The position numbers and the translations under genes are program-made. This document shows, one piece after another, positions 1 to 6,189 of a stretch of 7,288 bases of DNA (position 1 is the stretch's first letter; every line of letters starts with the position of its first letter). Under the pieces are notes generated by a model. That model was given only the letters and a program-made list of their open reading frames with translations. It made no database searches and was not told the DNA's origin. The DNA comes from an uncultured Blautia sp. (lineage in GTDB: Bacteria > Bacillota > Clostridia > Lachnospirales > Lachnospiraceae), in the NCBI GenBank assembly GCA_938028845.1, contig CALIZJ010000144.1, forward strand, positions 1-7,288. Direction: 5' to 3'.

Positions 1-913
1 TCCCCATCATAATATCATTCAGGGTCACACCGCTTACAAGCCCCCCGATAGAAGTGAACTCAATCCGATCTTCGTAAAGGCTGATAAAAGTGCTGGCGCG
101 AAAGGAATATTCGCGATGCACAAGCAGATTCAAAAGTGCCTCCCTGACTGCTGTTTCGGGGTAATCCCGCTGATCGATCCGGCGCAGTTTTTGAAAAGTA
201 GAATGAGTCTGGTTGCGGAAATCAATATAATCATACACTTCATCCATCTGCCGGAACAAAGAGCCGGAAAATTCTTTACGGTCCTTAAATTCCTGTTGCG
301 TTGTTCCTTCAAAGGCTGCTACCTTGATCGTATGCACACACTGATCGGACAGCAGAAGTCCCAGATTTGTATAAACTCCATCATGGGTCATAATTCCTAA
401 TGTTTTCATCTGAGGCTCGCCAAACGGGAGATTTCTTTCTGAAAATTCCTTCCGTGCTGCTTCAAAAGTCAAATCCTGTTCCAAGGACCGCATATCCTCA
501 AAATGGTCTCCATCTGTTTCTTTAATCATACGACGGATTGCTGTATTAGTAGCCGGAACAGAAGAATATCCCTGACGCACAAAAACGCCTTCCGGTCTTA
601 ACCCTTTTTTGGCGATATAATAGGGGCGCTCTGTTCCCTGCTGAACATCAATGGCAACAATCTGTTTTCCGTCTTCGTTCAACGTTTGATAGTGCAGGAA
701 CATGGTTAAATCTGGCTTGATCGCATCCCGCACCATATTGCTGACCTGTAAGGCGGCTCCGTCCGGGTCGTCCACACCGATGACAGTTCCATCGTCCTGA
801 ACGCCAATATATAGTTTTCCACCTTCACAATTTGCAAAAGCTATAATCTCTTTTTTTATGTCATCCACAACAATAGACTTTAATTCCACGGTTTCGCTTT
901 CCTGAAAAATCAT
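1..913 (-). CDS. AlbA_2 (Schlafen-type) domain / GHKL ATPase-like predicted transcriptional regulator, 3' part missing
   Basis: This reading frame is open from an ATG at 913 to the left edge, giving 304 residues without a stop, so the C-terminus lies outside the window. Residues 5-12 (ESETVELK) and 24-49 (IAFANCEGGKLYIGVQDDG, then TVIGVDD) are the hallmark of the AlbA_2 putative DNA-binding domain. Residues 256-270 (VREALLNLLVHREYS) and 282-292 (DRIEFTSIGGL) match the N-box and glycine segment of the GHKL-type ATPase domain (HATPase_c_4) that normally follows in this family. The usual Asn-Pro-Gly-Gly is here Ser-Ile-Gly-Gly. Family members are annotated as predicted transcriptional regulators, often on accessory DNA, and their biochemical role is poorly defined. 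The start at 913 is chosen because AGGAGG lies 7 nt upstream. In-frame ATGs at 943 and 934 fall in the -10 element and near the expected transcription start. The gene has its own promoter and seems independent of the mannosidase cluster. Confidence 0.88.
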   Translation of the reverse strand, partial: MIFQESETVELKSIVVDDIKKEIIAFANCEGGKLYIGVQDDGTVIGVDDPDGAALQVSNMVRDAIKPDLTMFLHYQTLNEDGKQIVAIDVQQGTERPYYIAKKGLRPEGVFVRQGYSSVPATNTAIRRMIKETDGDHFEDMRSLEQDLTFEAARKEFSERNLPFGEPQMKTLGIMTHDGVYTNLGLLLSDQCVHTIKVAAFEGTTQQEFKDRKEFSGSLFRQMDEVYDYIDFRNQTHSTFQKLRRIDQRDYPETAVREALLNLLVHREYSFRASTFISLYEDRIEFTSIGGLVSGVTLNDIMMG

Positions 914-920
914 TTGATCG

Positions 921-926
921 CCTCCT
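921..926 (-). promoter_or_regulatory. Ribosome binding site that fixes the start of the AlbA_2 gene
   Basis: On the minus strand AGGAGG is followed by 7 nt (CGATCAA) and then ATG at 913. It selects this start over the in-frame ATGs at 934 and 943. Confidence 0.85.
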
Positions 927-943
927 GAAAACATTCTGCCCAT

Positions 944-972
944 ATTCTAACCAATCTAACCATCATTGTCAA
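944..972 (-). promoter_or_regulatory. Near-consensus sigma-A promoter of the AlbA_2 gene
   Basis: On the minus strand a perfect -35 box TTGACA (972-967) is separated by 17 nt from TAGAAT (949-944), a five-of-six match to the -10 consensus. The transcription start would fall near 937, giving a leader of about 24 nt with the ribosome binding site in it. Two TGGTTAGA repeats occupy the spacer and overlap the -10 box, so a protein bound there would block RNA polymerase. Confidence 0.85.
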
Positions 973-996
973 CTAGTGGTTAGAAAAGTGGTTAGA
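946..996. repeat. Cluster of four TGGTTAGA repeats around the promoter, probable operator
   Basis: The 8-mer TCTAACCA occurs at 946-953 and 955-962, and its reverse complement TGGTTAGA at 977-984 and 989-996. The four exact copies form two direct pairs (steps of 9 and 12 nt) facing each other across the -35 box at 967-972. The right-hand pair copies are separated by about one helical turn. This layout is typical of a multi-site operator. Autoregulation by the adjacent AlbA_2 protein is a reasonable inference but unproven. A fifth exact copy lies at 1092-1099. Confidence 0.7.
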
Positions 997-1105
997 AAAG
1001 CGGAGCAGATTTCAAACCTGCTCCACTTCCATTTTAGCTGTTTTACAAAGTTAACACACATAAACACAAATATATTTCATCTATTCATTATTCTAACCAC
1101 CAGTG
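971..1105. repeat. Long-range imperfect inverted repeat (15-nt arms) bracketing the intergenic region
   Basis: The arms at 971-985 (AACTAGTGGTTAGAA) and 1091-1105 (TTCTAACCACCAGTG) are inverted copies matching at 13 of 15 positions, 105 nt apart. They contain two of the five TGGTTAGA copies and enclose the terminator-like hairpin. This could be a distal operator half or the ends of a tiny non-coding element. No clear target-site duplication is visible, so an element is not asserted. Confidence 0.4.
998..1028 (-). terminator. Probable intrinsic terminator after the alpha-mannosidase gene
   Basis: On the minus strand, arms AAGTGGAGCAG (1028-1018) and CTGCTCCGCTT (1008-998) pair over 11 bp, with one G-T wobble, around a 9-nt loop. 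TTCT follows, so the T-tract is short and partly inside the stem. It sits about 90 nt past the mannosidase stop and just before the promoter repeats of the next gene, the right place to separate the two units. Read on the plus strand there is no comparable T-tract. Confidence 0.6.
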
Positions 1106-1117
1106 AAACGATAGACT

Positions 1118-4100
1118 TTAAAAGAAAAACTTAAATGTCTTAATTTCAAACGGTTTTATCACAAAATCAACTCTGCTGCCTTCTGTGGTTTCTCCGCAGT
1201 CGTGTTCCAGAAGATTACAGGGCATGATCCTTTTCACAGGGAAATCTGACTCCAGGCTCACTTCATGGCGGCCGCCCCGGCACTCATGCATCCTGACGAT
1301 CAAACATTCCTCGTCTTCCGCTTTTTTCACCGCGTCGATCTGAACTCCGTCAGTGGATACCCGCACAATGCGCCGAAGCTCTTCAAACCCACCTTTTACA
1401 ACCTGTGCCGGAAGGTTTAACTGATTTGCCTGTTCGATGGTTCCTCCCTGGACAACTGCGCCTGTATGGGGATACAAAGAGTAAGTAAATTCATGGCTTC
1501 CCATATCTGCTTCTGTGTCAGGATATTTGGCGCTCTTAAGCAGGCTGAGCTTGATTCCGTTATCTTTAATACTGTACCCATATTTGCAGTCATTCAGAAG
1601 GCTTACCCCATATCCCTCTTCTGAAAGATCCGCCCACTTATGGCCGCATACCTCAAATCTGGCCCAATCCCAGCTGTTATTCCAATGAGTGGGGCGCTCC
1701 ACATGACCATACTGGATATCGTAAGTCGCCTTTGTAGAACGGATATCTGTATAAAAAGCTGTCTTTAAAAGCCGATGGTCCTCATGCCAGTCTGCCTGTG
1801 TACGGAAATCGATCCTCTTCAGATCCCGGTACAGGATCATATCCTGAATGATCACCGAATGACGGTATTTATAATGGAAACGCACAATCGTCCGCAGGCT
1901 TCCCGTTTCAATCACCTGGGCAGGCGCGTCTGCCTTGACCGTCTCCTTCTTCTGCGTATAGAAAATGTCCACGTCCCAGGCATCATACTGCACAGGCTTG
2001 TCCTCATAAACCTCCAGAACATTTCCAAGCATACCCTCTGCCAGTACATTTCGCCCAGCTTCCTTGTCGTAAAGCCCAGTAAGCTGACCATCCTGGTTCC
2101 AGAAAATGGAATAAAAAGGCGTTTCCGCAGAATTTTCTGAAACAGCAAGGCTTTCCGACAGCTCTTCCTGCTTTCCTGTATGGAAGGTGATATTCTGGAA
2201 CCCAAAAGGCACCGTATCTACTAAAACAAGATATCCGTCTTTTTCTTTCTGGGAAGGAAGGACATTGCCTTTTTCATCCGTAAACATTCCCTCTGCCGCA
2301 ACCGGAACAGATACCAGCTCTTTCCCTCCATAACTATTGCTGGAATAGATTCCGAAAATATTTTCCTGTTCTTTTACAAGCGTGCCAAGTACCCGTTCTT
2401 TTACTTCATCTGCACATTCCCCGGCAGCTTGATAATTCACATGGGAATCTTCATAAACTTCACGAATAGAAGAACCCGGAATAATATCGTGGAACTGATG
2501 TAAAAGAACACATTCCCAGCAATCATTAAGCTTTTCCTGCTCATAGGTTTCTCCTAAGGCATATGCGGCGGAAGAAAGCCATTCAAGCTGTGCAAGTTTG
2601 TTTTCCAGAGAACGGTTTGTCTTCTTATTGTAACTCTGAGAAGTGTAAGTTCCTCTGTGGTATTCCAGATAAAGCTCTCCGTCCCAGGTATGCACATAGC
2701 GGTCCGTCTCCTCTATATTTTTATGAAGCTTACGGAAAAATTCGCCTGCTGTTGTAGTCTTTACATGGGGAAGTCCTGGAATACGGTCCATCGCACGGCG
2801 CATTTCCAGCATATCTCTGGTAACGCCTCCTCCGCCGTCCCCGTAACCATAAGCAATCAGCACATCCTTGCTCAGCTCTTTATTTTTAAATTTTTTCCAG
2901 CTTCCCAGGATGGTAAAAGGCGTCAGGATTCCATTATATGTAGAGAACCTGGCATTGACATCTGCCTTATCGTCTGGAGTTTCTATAAAATAAGTCAAAA
3001 CCTCGCTTCCATCGATTCCCCTCCACTTAAAAAGATCCGCAGGAATAGAATTGTATTGGTTCCAACTGATCTTTGTAGTCATAAAGGTGTCAATCTCACA
3101 AAGCTTTAAAATCTGAGGAAGAGCCCAGCTGTATCCGAATACATCCGGCAGCCAGAGATACTCACATTTTTTTCCAAATTCTCTTTCAAAGAACCGTGTA
3201 CCGTGAAGGAACTGGCGCACCAATGCCTCTCCTGAAGGGATATTGCAGTCCGCCTCTACCCACATACCGCCGTCCGGCTCCCATTTTCCTTCCTGAATCC
3301 TCTTCCTGATCCCCTCATAAATCTGAGGGCAGTCATTTTTTATATATTTATATAACTGCGGCTGGGTCTGAAGGAAAATATACTCGTCATACTGCTCCAT
3401 AAGGCGCAGGACCGTAGAGAAAGACCTCTGCGCTTTCTCCCTTGTATGTTTTAACCGCCACAGCCACGCCACATCAATATGGGTATGGCCCACTACATTT
3501 ACCGTGACATCCGTATTCTTTTCCAATTTATCCAGCTCTGCTAAAAGAACATCATGTGCCTGCTCTGCCGAAGCAAAAAAAGCGTCCTCGTCCCAGTCAA
3601 TGCAAAGCAGCGCCCGCTCCAGCGCCCCTTTTAAAGCTTCTTTTCTTTCGTCCTCGTCCGGTAAAAGAAGAAGGGTTTCCGTGATCGCCCTTGCAAAGTA
3701 ATACAGTTCATCTGTCTTTTTATGAAGATAAACAAACTCTGCCTGTTTTAACTGGTGATAAAAGGTCTGGTGTTCTCCGCCGCCCTCCAGCCCTGTCCAC
3801 AGCAGAAAGGTAAGACGAACTTTCTTTTCCTCCATTCCTTCAAACAAAACTTCATTGTGATTAGTATCCACTCCCTGAAAAGGACTTCCATTCACATAGA
3901 GAAGGGATTCAAATCCTTTTGTATAGCCGCCGTAGGTTTTGCCGAAATTAAACAGCCCCACCAAATCATACCCTTCTTTTGCAGGCGGCATAACTACCTC
4001 TTTATCCAGCCAGAGATACTTATCACGCCCTACGAAAAAATCATTCATCTCAAAGGAATCTCCCTGGATTTTTTCCGGGAACTCATGATATGCCTCGTCT

Positions 4101-4213
4101 TCTAAAAGCGTGCCTTCCATTGCAGTAAAAGGCGCGATACAGCTATGCTTTAAATATCTGCGCTGGCCTAATTCCTGTACACGATTCTGAAACTTGTCAA
4201 GTGTAAAAAACAT
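1118..4213 (-). CDS. Glycoside hydrolase family 38 alpha-mannosidase, cytosolic type
   Basis: The product is an alpha-mannosidase (EC 3.2.1.24 class), a zinc-type retaining enzyme that removes terminal alpha-linked mannose. It has 1031 residues, close to the length of the cytosolic MAN2C1/Ams1-type enzymes, and shows no signal peptide, so it should act on imported glycosides. An N-terminal beta domain (about 1-235) precedes the catalytic barrel. GHTHIDVAWLW carries the metal ligands H245 and D247. WLPDVFGYS holds the presumed nucleophile D357. A YGDGGGG loop lies at 457-463. The three-helix middle domain begins near EYHRGTY (517-523) and contains HQFHDIIPGSS with metal ligand H575. Beta domains of about 400 residues complete the protein. 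The start at 4213 is preferred over the in-frame ATG at 4228, which overlaps the ribosome binding site. It follows the second URO-D-like gene by 96 nt, and the two are probably co-transcribed. Exact linkage specificity cannot be read from the sequence. Confidence 0.95.
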   Translation of the reverse strand: MFFTLDKFQNRVQELGQRRYLKHSCIAPFTAMEGTLLEDEAYHEFPEKIQGDSFEMNDFFVGRDKYLWLDKEVVMPPAKEGYDLVGLFNFGKTYGGYTKGFESLLYVNGSPFQGVDTNHNEVLFEGMEEKKVRLTFLLWTGLEGGGEHQTFYHQLKQAEFVYLHKKTDELYYFARAITETLLLLPDEDERKEALKGALERALLCIDWDEDAFFASAEQAHDVLLAELDKLEKNTDVTVNVVGHTHIDVAWLWRLKHTREKAQRSFSTVLRLMEQYDEYIFLQTQPQLYKYIKNDCPQIYEGIRKRIQEGKWEPDGGMWVEADCNIPSGEALVRQFLHGTRFFEREFGKKCEYLWLPDVFGYSWALPQILKLCEIDTFMTTKISWNQYNSIPADLFKWRGIDGSEVLTYFIETPDDKADVNARFSTYNGILTPFTILGSWKKFKNKELSKDVLIAYGYGDGGGGVTRDMLEMRRAMDRIPGLPHVKTTTAGEFFRKLHKNIEETDRYVHTWDGELYLEYHRGTYTSQSYNKKTNRSLENKLAQLEWLSSAAYALGETYEQEKLNDCWECVLLHQFHDIIPGSSIREVYEDSHVNYQAAGECADEVKERVLGTLVKEQENIFGIYSSNSYGGKELVSVPVAAEGMFTDEKGNVLPSQKEKDGYLVLVDTVPFGFQNITFHTGKQEELSESLAVSENSAETPFYSIFWNQDGQLTGLYDKEAGRNVLAEGMLGNVLEVYEDKPVQYDAWDVDIFYTQKKETVKADAPAQVIETGSLRTIVRFHYKYRHSVIIQDMILYRDLKRIDFRTQADWHEDHRLLKTAFYTDIRSTKATYDIQYGHVERPTHWNNSWDWARFEVCGHKWADLSEEGYGVSLLNDCKYGYSIKDNGIKLSLLKSAKYPDTEADMGSHEFTYSLYPHTGAVVQGGTIEQANQLNLPAQVVKGGFEELRRIVRVSTDGVQIDAVKKAEDEECLIVRMHECRGGRHEVSLESDFPVKRIMPCNLLEHDCGETTEGSRVDFVIKPFEIKTFKFFF

Positions 4214-4219
4214 TTGTGT

Positions 4220-4226
4220 TCCTCCC
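4220..4226 (-). promoter_or_regulatory. Ribosome binding site that fixes the alpha-mannosidase start
   Basis: GGGAGGA on the minus strand is followed by 6 nt (ACACAA) and ATG at 4213. The upstream in-frame ATG at 4228 is the ATGG that runs into this same site, so it cannot use it. The protein therefore begins MFFTLDKF rather than MGGTQMFF. Confidence 0.85.
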
Positions 4227-4309
4227 ATGAATTATCTTATAATTTTTGCTGCAAACTACGCTCATTCTCCTTTAATTTCTTATTTTCCCCACCAATCCTT
4301 ATATACTGC

Positions 4310-5323
4310 TTATGGCCTTAAAGAATCCCAGGTTTGGTAAACAGCATATACATTTTCCGGTTTTGCCCCTGCACCGAACTCGCATTGTGCAATACAGCCC
4401 CCGTCACACCACAATCTATCGTATACCTCTTTTACTGCCTTTTCGATATCCTGTGCAGTTCCTTCCGGAAGCAGATGCTGCCTGTCAATTTCTCCCCAGA
4501 AGGTGATCTTCCCTTTAAACTGCTCCAATTTATCCAAACCCATACAGAAAATCTGTGTATTAAAGGCATCAAGCCCCAGCTCTATCATCCTTGGATAAAT
4601 GTCCAGCGTATACCCGTCTGAATGCATAAAGGTCTTTTTTCCATATCTTTTTGCAATTTCTATAAAATCTTTATACATCGGTCTAAAATACTCGTCCCAA
4701 AGCTTCGGATTGATCAAAAGACTCTGCTGGCTCCCCCAGTCATCCATAAAATAAATGCCGTCAATCTCTGTTTTTGCCCATTTTTCTATAAGGTCACAAT
4801 AAAAAGTGTGCATTTTTTTCATAAATGCCAGCATATTCTCTGAAGGGTCCATCAGATCCATATACAGCTCCTGGGTTGTACGGATAAACTGTAATTGTTC
4901 AAAAGGCCTTGGACAATGCCCGGACAGCACAAATTTATCCGTATTTCTGCAAAATGCGTTTACCTCATCCACATCAAAGTCCAGCCATTCTACAGGGATA
5001 TGTATATTATCCATATCCGCCCATTCCTCATCCTTTACCAGCGCTTCCTTTACCTCTCCGAAAATACCTTCGTGAATATTGGAAAAACGGCAGCCCCAGT
5101 CGTCAATATATTCACCTACTTTATAGGGATCCCCTTTCGTTACTGTCGGTTTCTTTAAACTTACAGGCGCAGTTACAATGTCTTCCTCAAATTCTGTCTG
5201 TATCTTTTTAATCATATCCCCATGATGTGTCTCAGCCCACGGAAGCAGCCACATCTGCCTGGGAACCCTTCCGCTTTTATTGCGAAACTCTAATGTCGCA
5301 TATACCAATTCTCTTGATGTCAT
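4310..5323 (-). CDS. Uroporphyrinogen-decarboxylase superfamily protein, sugar-cluster type (second copy)
   Basis: This 337-residue protein has the length and fold signature of the URO-D superfamily, which includes heme-pathway HemE and the methylcobalamin:coenzyme M / O-demethylase methyltransferases. Visible landmarks are FMDDWGSQQ (192-200), followed by a LINPKLWDEYFRPMYK segment, then FMHSDGY (232-238) and a Cys-containing C-terminal loop GGCIAQCEFG (308-317). Known methyltransferases of the family bind zinc through His-X-Cys plus a distal Cys; here the motif is H234-S-D236, so zinc, if bound, would use other ligands. HemE is unlikely given the gene context and the absence of other heme genes. 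A good ribosome binding site (GAGGAG, 7 nt before the ATG) supports the start. It lies downstream of a terminator-like hairpin and upstream of the mannosidase. No convincing promoter is seen in the 80 nt before it. The substrate is unknown; a role in modified-sugar or aglycone metabolism is inference. Confidence 0.85.
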   Translation of the reverse strand: MTSRELVYATLEFRNKSGRVPRQMWLLPWAETHHGDMIKKIQTEFEEDIVTAPVSLKKPTVTKGDPYKVGEYIDDWGCRFSNIHEGIFGEVKEALVKDEEWADMDNIHIPVEWLDFDVDEVNAFCRNTDKFVLSGHCPRPFEQLQFIRTTQELYMDLMDPSENMLAFMKKMHTFYCDLIEKWAKTEIDGIYFMDDWGSQQSLLINPKLWDEYFRPMYKDFIEIAKRYGKKTFMHSDGYTLDIYPRMIELGLDAFNTQIFCMGLDKLEQFKGKITFWGEIDRQHLLPEGTAQDIEKAVKEVYDRLWCDGGCIAQCEFGAGAKPENVYAVYQTWDSLRP

Positions 5324-5401
5324 AATACTTCTCCTCTTTTATATTTTCTTAAAATTACCCACAAAAATAAATGTACGATGATCCAAGGTAAATGCAAAAA
5401 T

Positions 5402-5445
5402 CCCGCTGCAATAAACCTCTATTCCAGGAAAAATATTGCAGCGGG
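5402..5445 (-). terminator. Strong hairpin with T-rich tail between isomerase and second URO-D-like gene
   Basis: Arms CCCGCTGCAATA (5402-5413) and TATTGCAGCGGG (5434-5445) pair perfectly over 12 bp around a 20-nt loop. On the minus strand the stem is followed by ATTTTTGCATTT; on the plus strand by TCTTTTTATTTT, so it could terminate in both directions. It lies about 40 nt after the isomerase stop and 80 nt before the next start. It either ends the upstream pair or acts as a partial terminator or mRNA-stabilising stem lowering expression of the downstream genes. Confidence 0.8.
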
Positions 5446-5484
5446 TCTTTTTATTTTCACTCCTGTCCAAAGGCAAAAGCACTC

Positions 5485-6162
5485 TTATGCATCCGGATAC
5501 TCATTGCACAGCAGCCTATAAGGCGCCTCGTCTTCCTCCACTGTAGGGAAACGTCCTACTTTTTCATAAAAGCGGTTATCATGCTCGTCGTCATTGCACA
5601 TGGATACCTCTCCTAAGAGTACAGCGCCTGTGCCTGGTTTTACGTCAAAATCATGGTACATGTACGGATAGATCGTGATGCTCTCCCCTGGTTTCAGCTC
5701 CACCTGGGTGCCTGCCGGTACGGTAAATTCCCTTCCGTCGCAGTGTACCGTCACATCTGTATCTGCCAGGCCTTCATCCTCTGTGGAATTATAAACCTTG
5801 ATCAGGACGGTTCCGCCCCCGCGGTTAATGATATCTTCCATTTTGTTCCAATGGAAATGCATGGGGGAATGCTGCCCTTCTTTTATCATGAGCAGCTTTT
5901 CCGCATAAGTCTTTGTATATTTTGGATTCTTCAGATTTCCATTCCGGATGGTGATCAGGGCAAAGCCTACTTTGTCAAAATTCCCCGTGCCGTAATCCGT
6001 GATGTCCCATCCCAGCATATTGTCGCGGATTTCCTGGTACTCTGCTCCTTTTTCCTTCCATTCTTCCGGCGTCCATTTACAAAAAGGCGGCACTTCAAAA
6101 CCGTGCTCTTTGATCAATGCCTCCATATCTTTTATCGCCTGGTTTATCTCTGAACGTTTCAT
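5485..6162 (-). CDS. D-lyxose / D-mannose isomerase (Lyx_isomer cupin family)
   Basis: The 225-residue product belongs to the D-lyxose isomerase family (EC 5.3.1.15). Its metal-dependent cupin enzymes interconvert D-lyxose and D-xylulose, and members commonly also act on D-mannose/D-fructose. The metal site expected for the family is visible: H102 and H104 in MHFHWNKMED, E109 in the same segment, and H170 in YPYMYHDF. GINRGGG-like turns (IINRGGGTVLIKVYN, 111-125) and the PAGTQVELKPGESITIYP strand pair (149-166) form the cupin core. There is no signal peptide, so it is cytosolic. The start follows the first URO-D-like gene by 27 nt, implying co-transcription. The ribosome binding site is either AGGAG at a rather long 13 nt or a weaker AGGT at 5 nt. 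Next to an alpha-mannosidase, conversion of released mannose to fructose is the likeliest role. Confidence 0.92.
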   Translation of the reverse strand: MKRSEINQAIKDMEALIKEHGFEVPPFCKWTPEEWKEKGAEYQEIRDNMLGWDITDYGTGNFDKVGFALITIRNGNLKNPKYTKTYAEKLLMIKEGQHSPMHFHWNKMEDIINRGGGTVLIKVYNSTEDEGLADTDVTVHCDGREFTVPAGTQVELKPGESITIYPYMYHDFDVKPGTGAVLLGEVSMCNDDEHDNRFYEKVGRFPTVEEDEAPYRLLCNEYPDA

Positions 6163-6189
6163 AATTACCTGTTTTCTCCTTTCCTTTTC

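Noticed and set aside
116..400. 94-residue plus-strand frame at the left edge
   Set aside because: It lies antisense to the clearly coding AlbA_2/GHKL gene, which explains this region.
1104..1119. Catabolite-repression (cre) site suggested by TGAAACG
   Set aside because: It is one base short of the TGNAANCG half-site spacing and lies downstream of the mannosidase stop rather than near a promoter.
2657..3109. 150-residue open frame on the plus strand inside the mannosidase gene
   Set aside because: It is antisense to well-conserved GH38 catalytic sequence, has no family resemblance and no supporting ribosome binding site.
4190..4260. Possible 22-codon leader peptide on the minus strand just before the mannosidase, starting at an ATG after AAAGGAG
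   Set aside because: The AAAGGAG is only one nucleotide from that ATG, too close for initiation, and the peptide has no regulatory codon pattern or paired hairpins.
5324..5400. Promoter for the second URO-D-like gene
   Set aside because: The best pair (TTGCAT, 16 nt, TACATT) matches consensus poorly, and the TATAAA nearer the gene would place the transcription start in the ribosome binding site.
5653..6153. 166-residue plus-strand open frame opposite the isomerase
   Set aside because: It mirrors the isomerase coding frame and shows no recognisable domain; the minus-strand protein has complete metal-site motifs.
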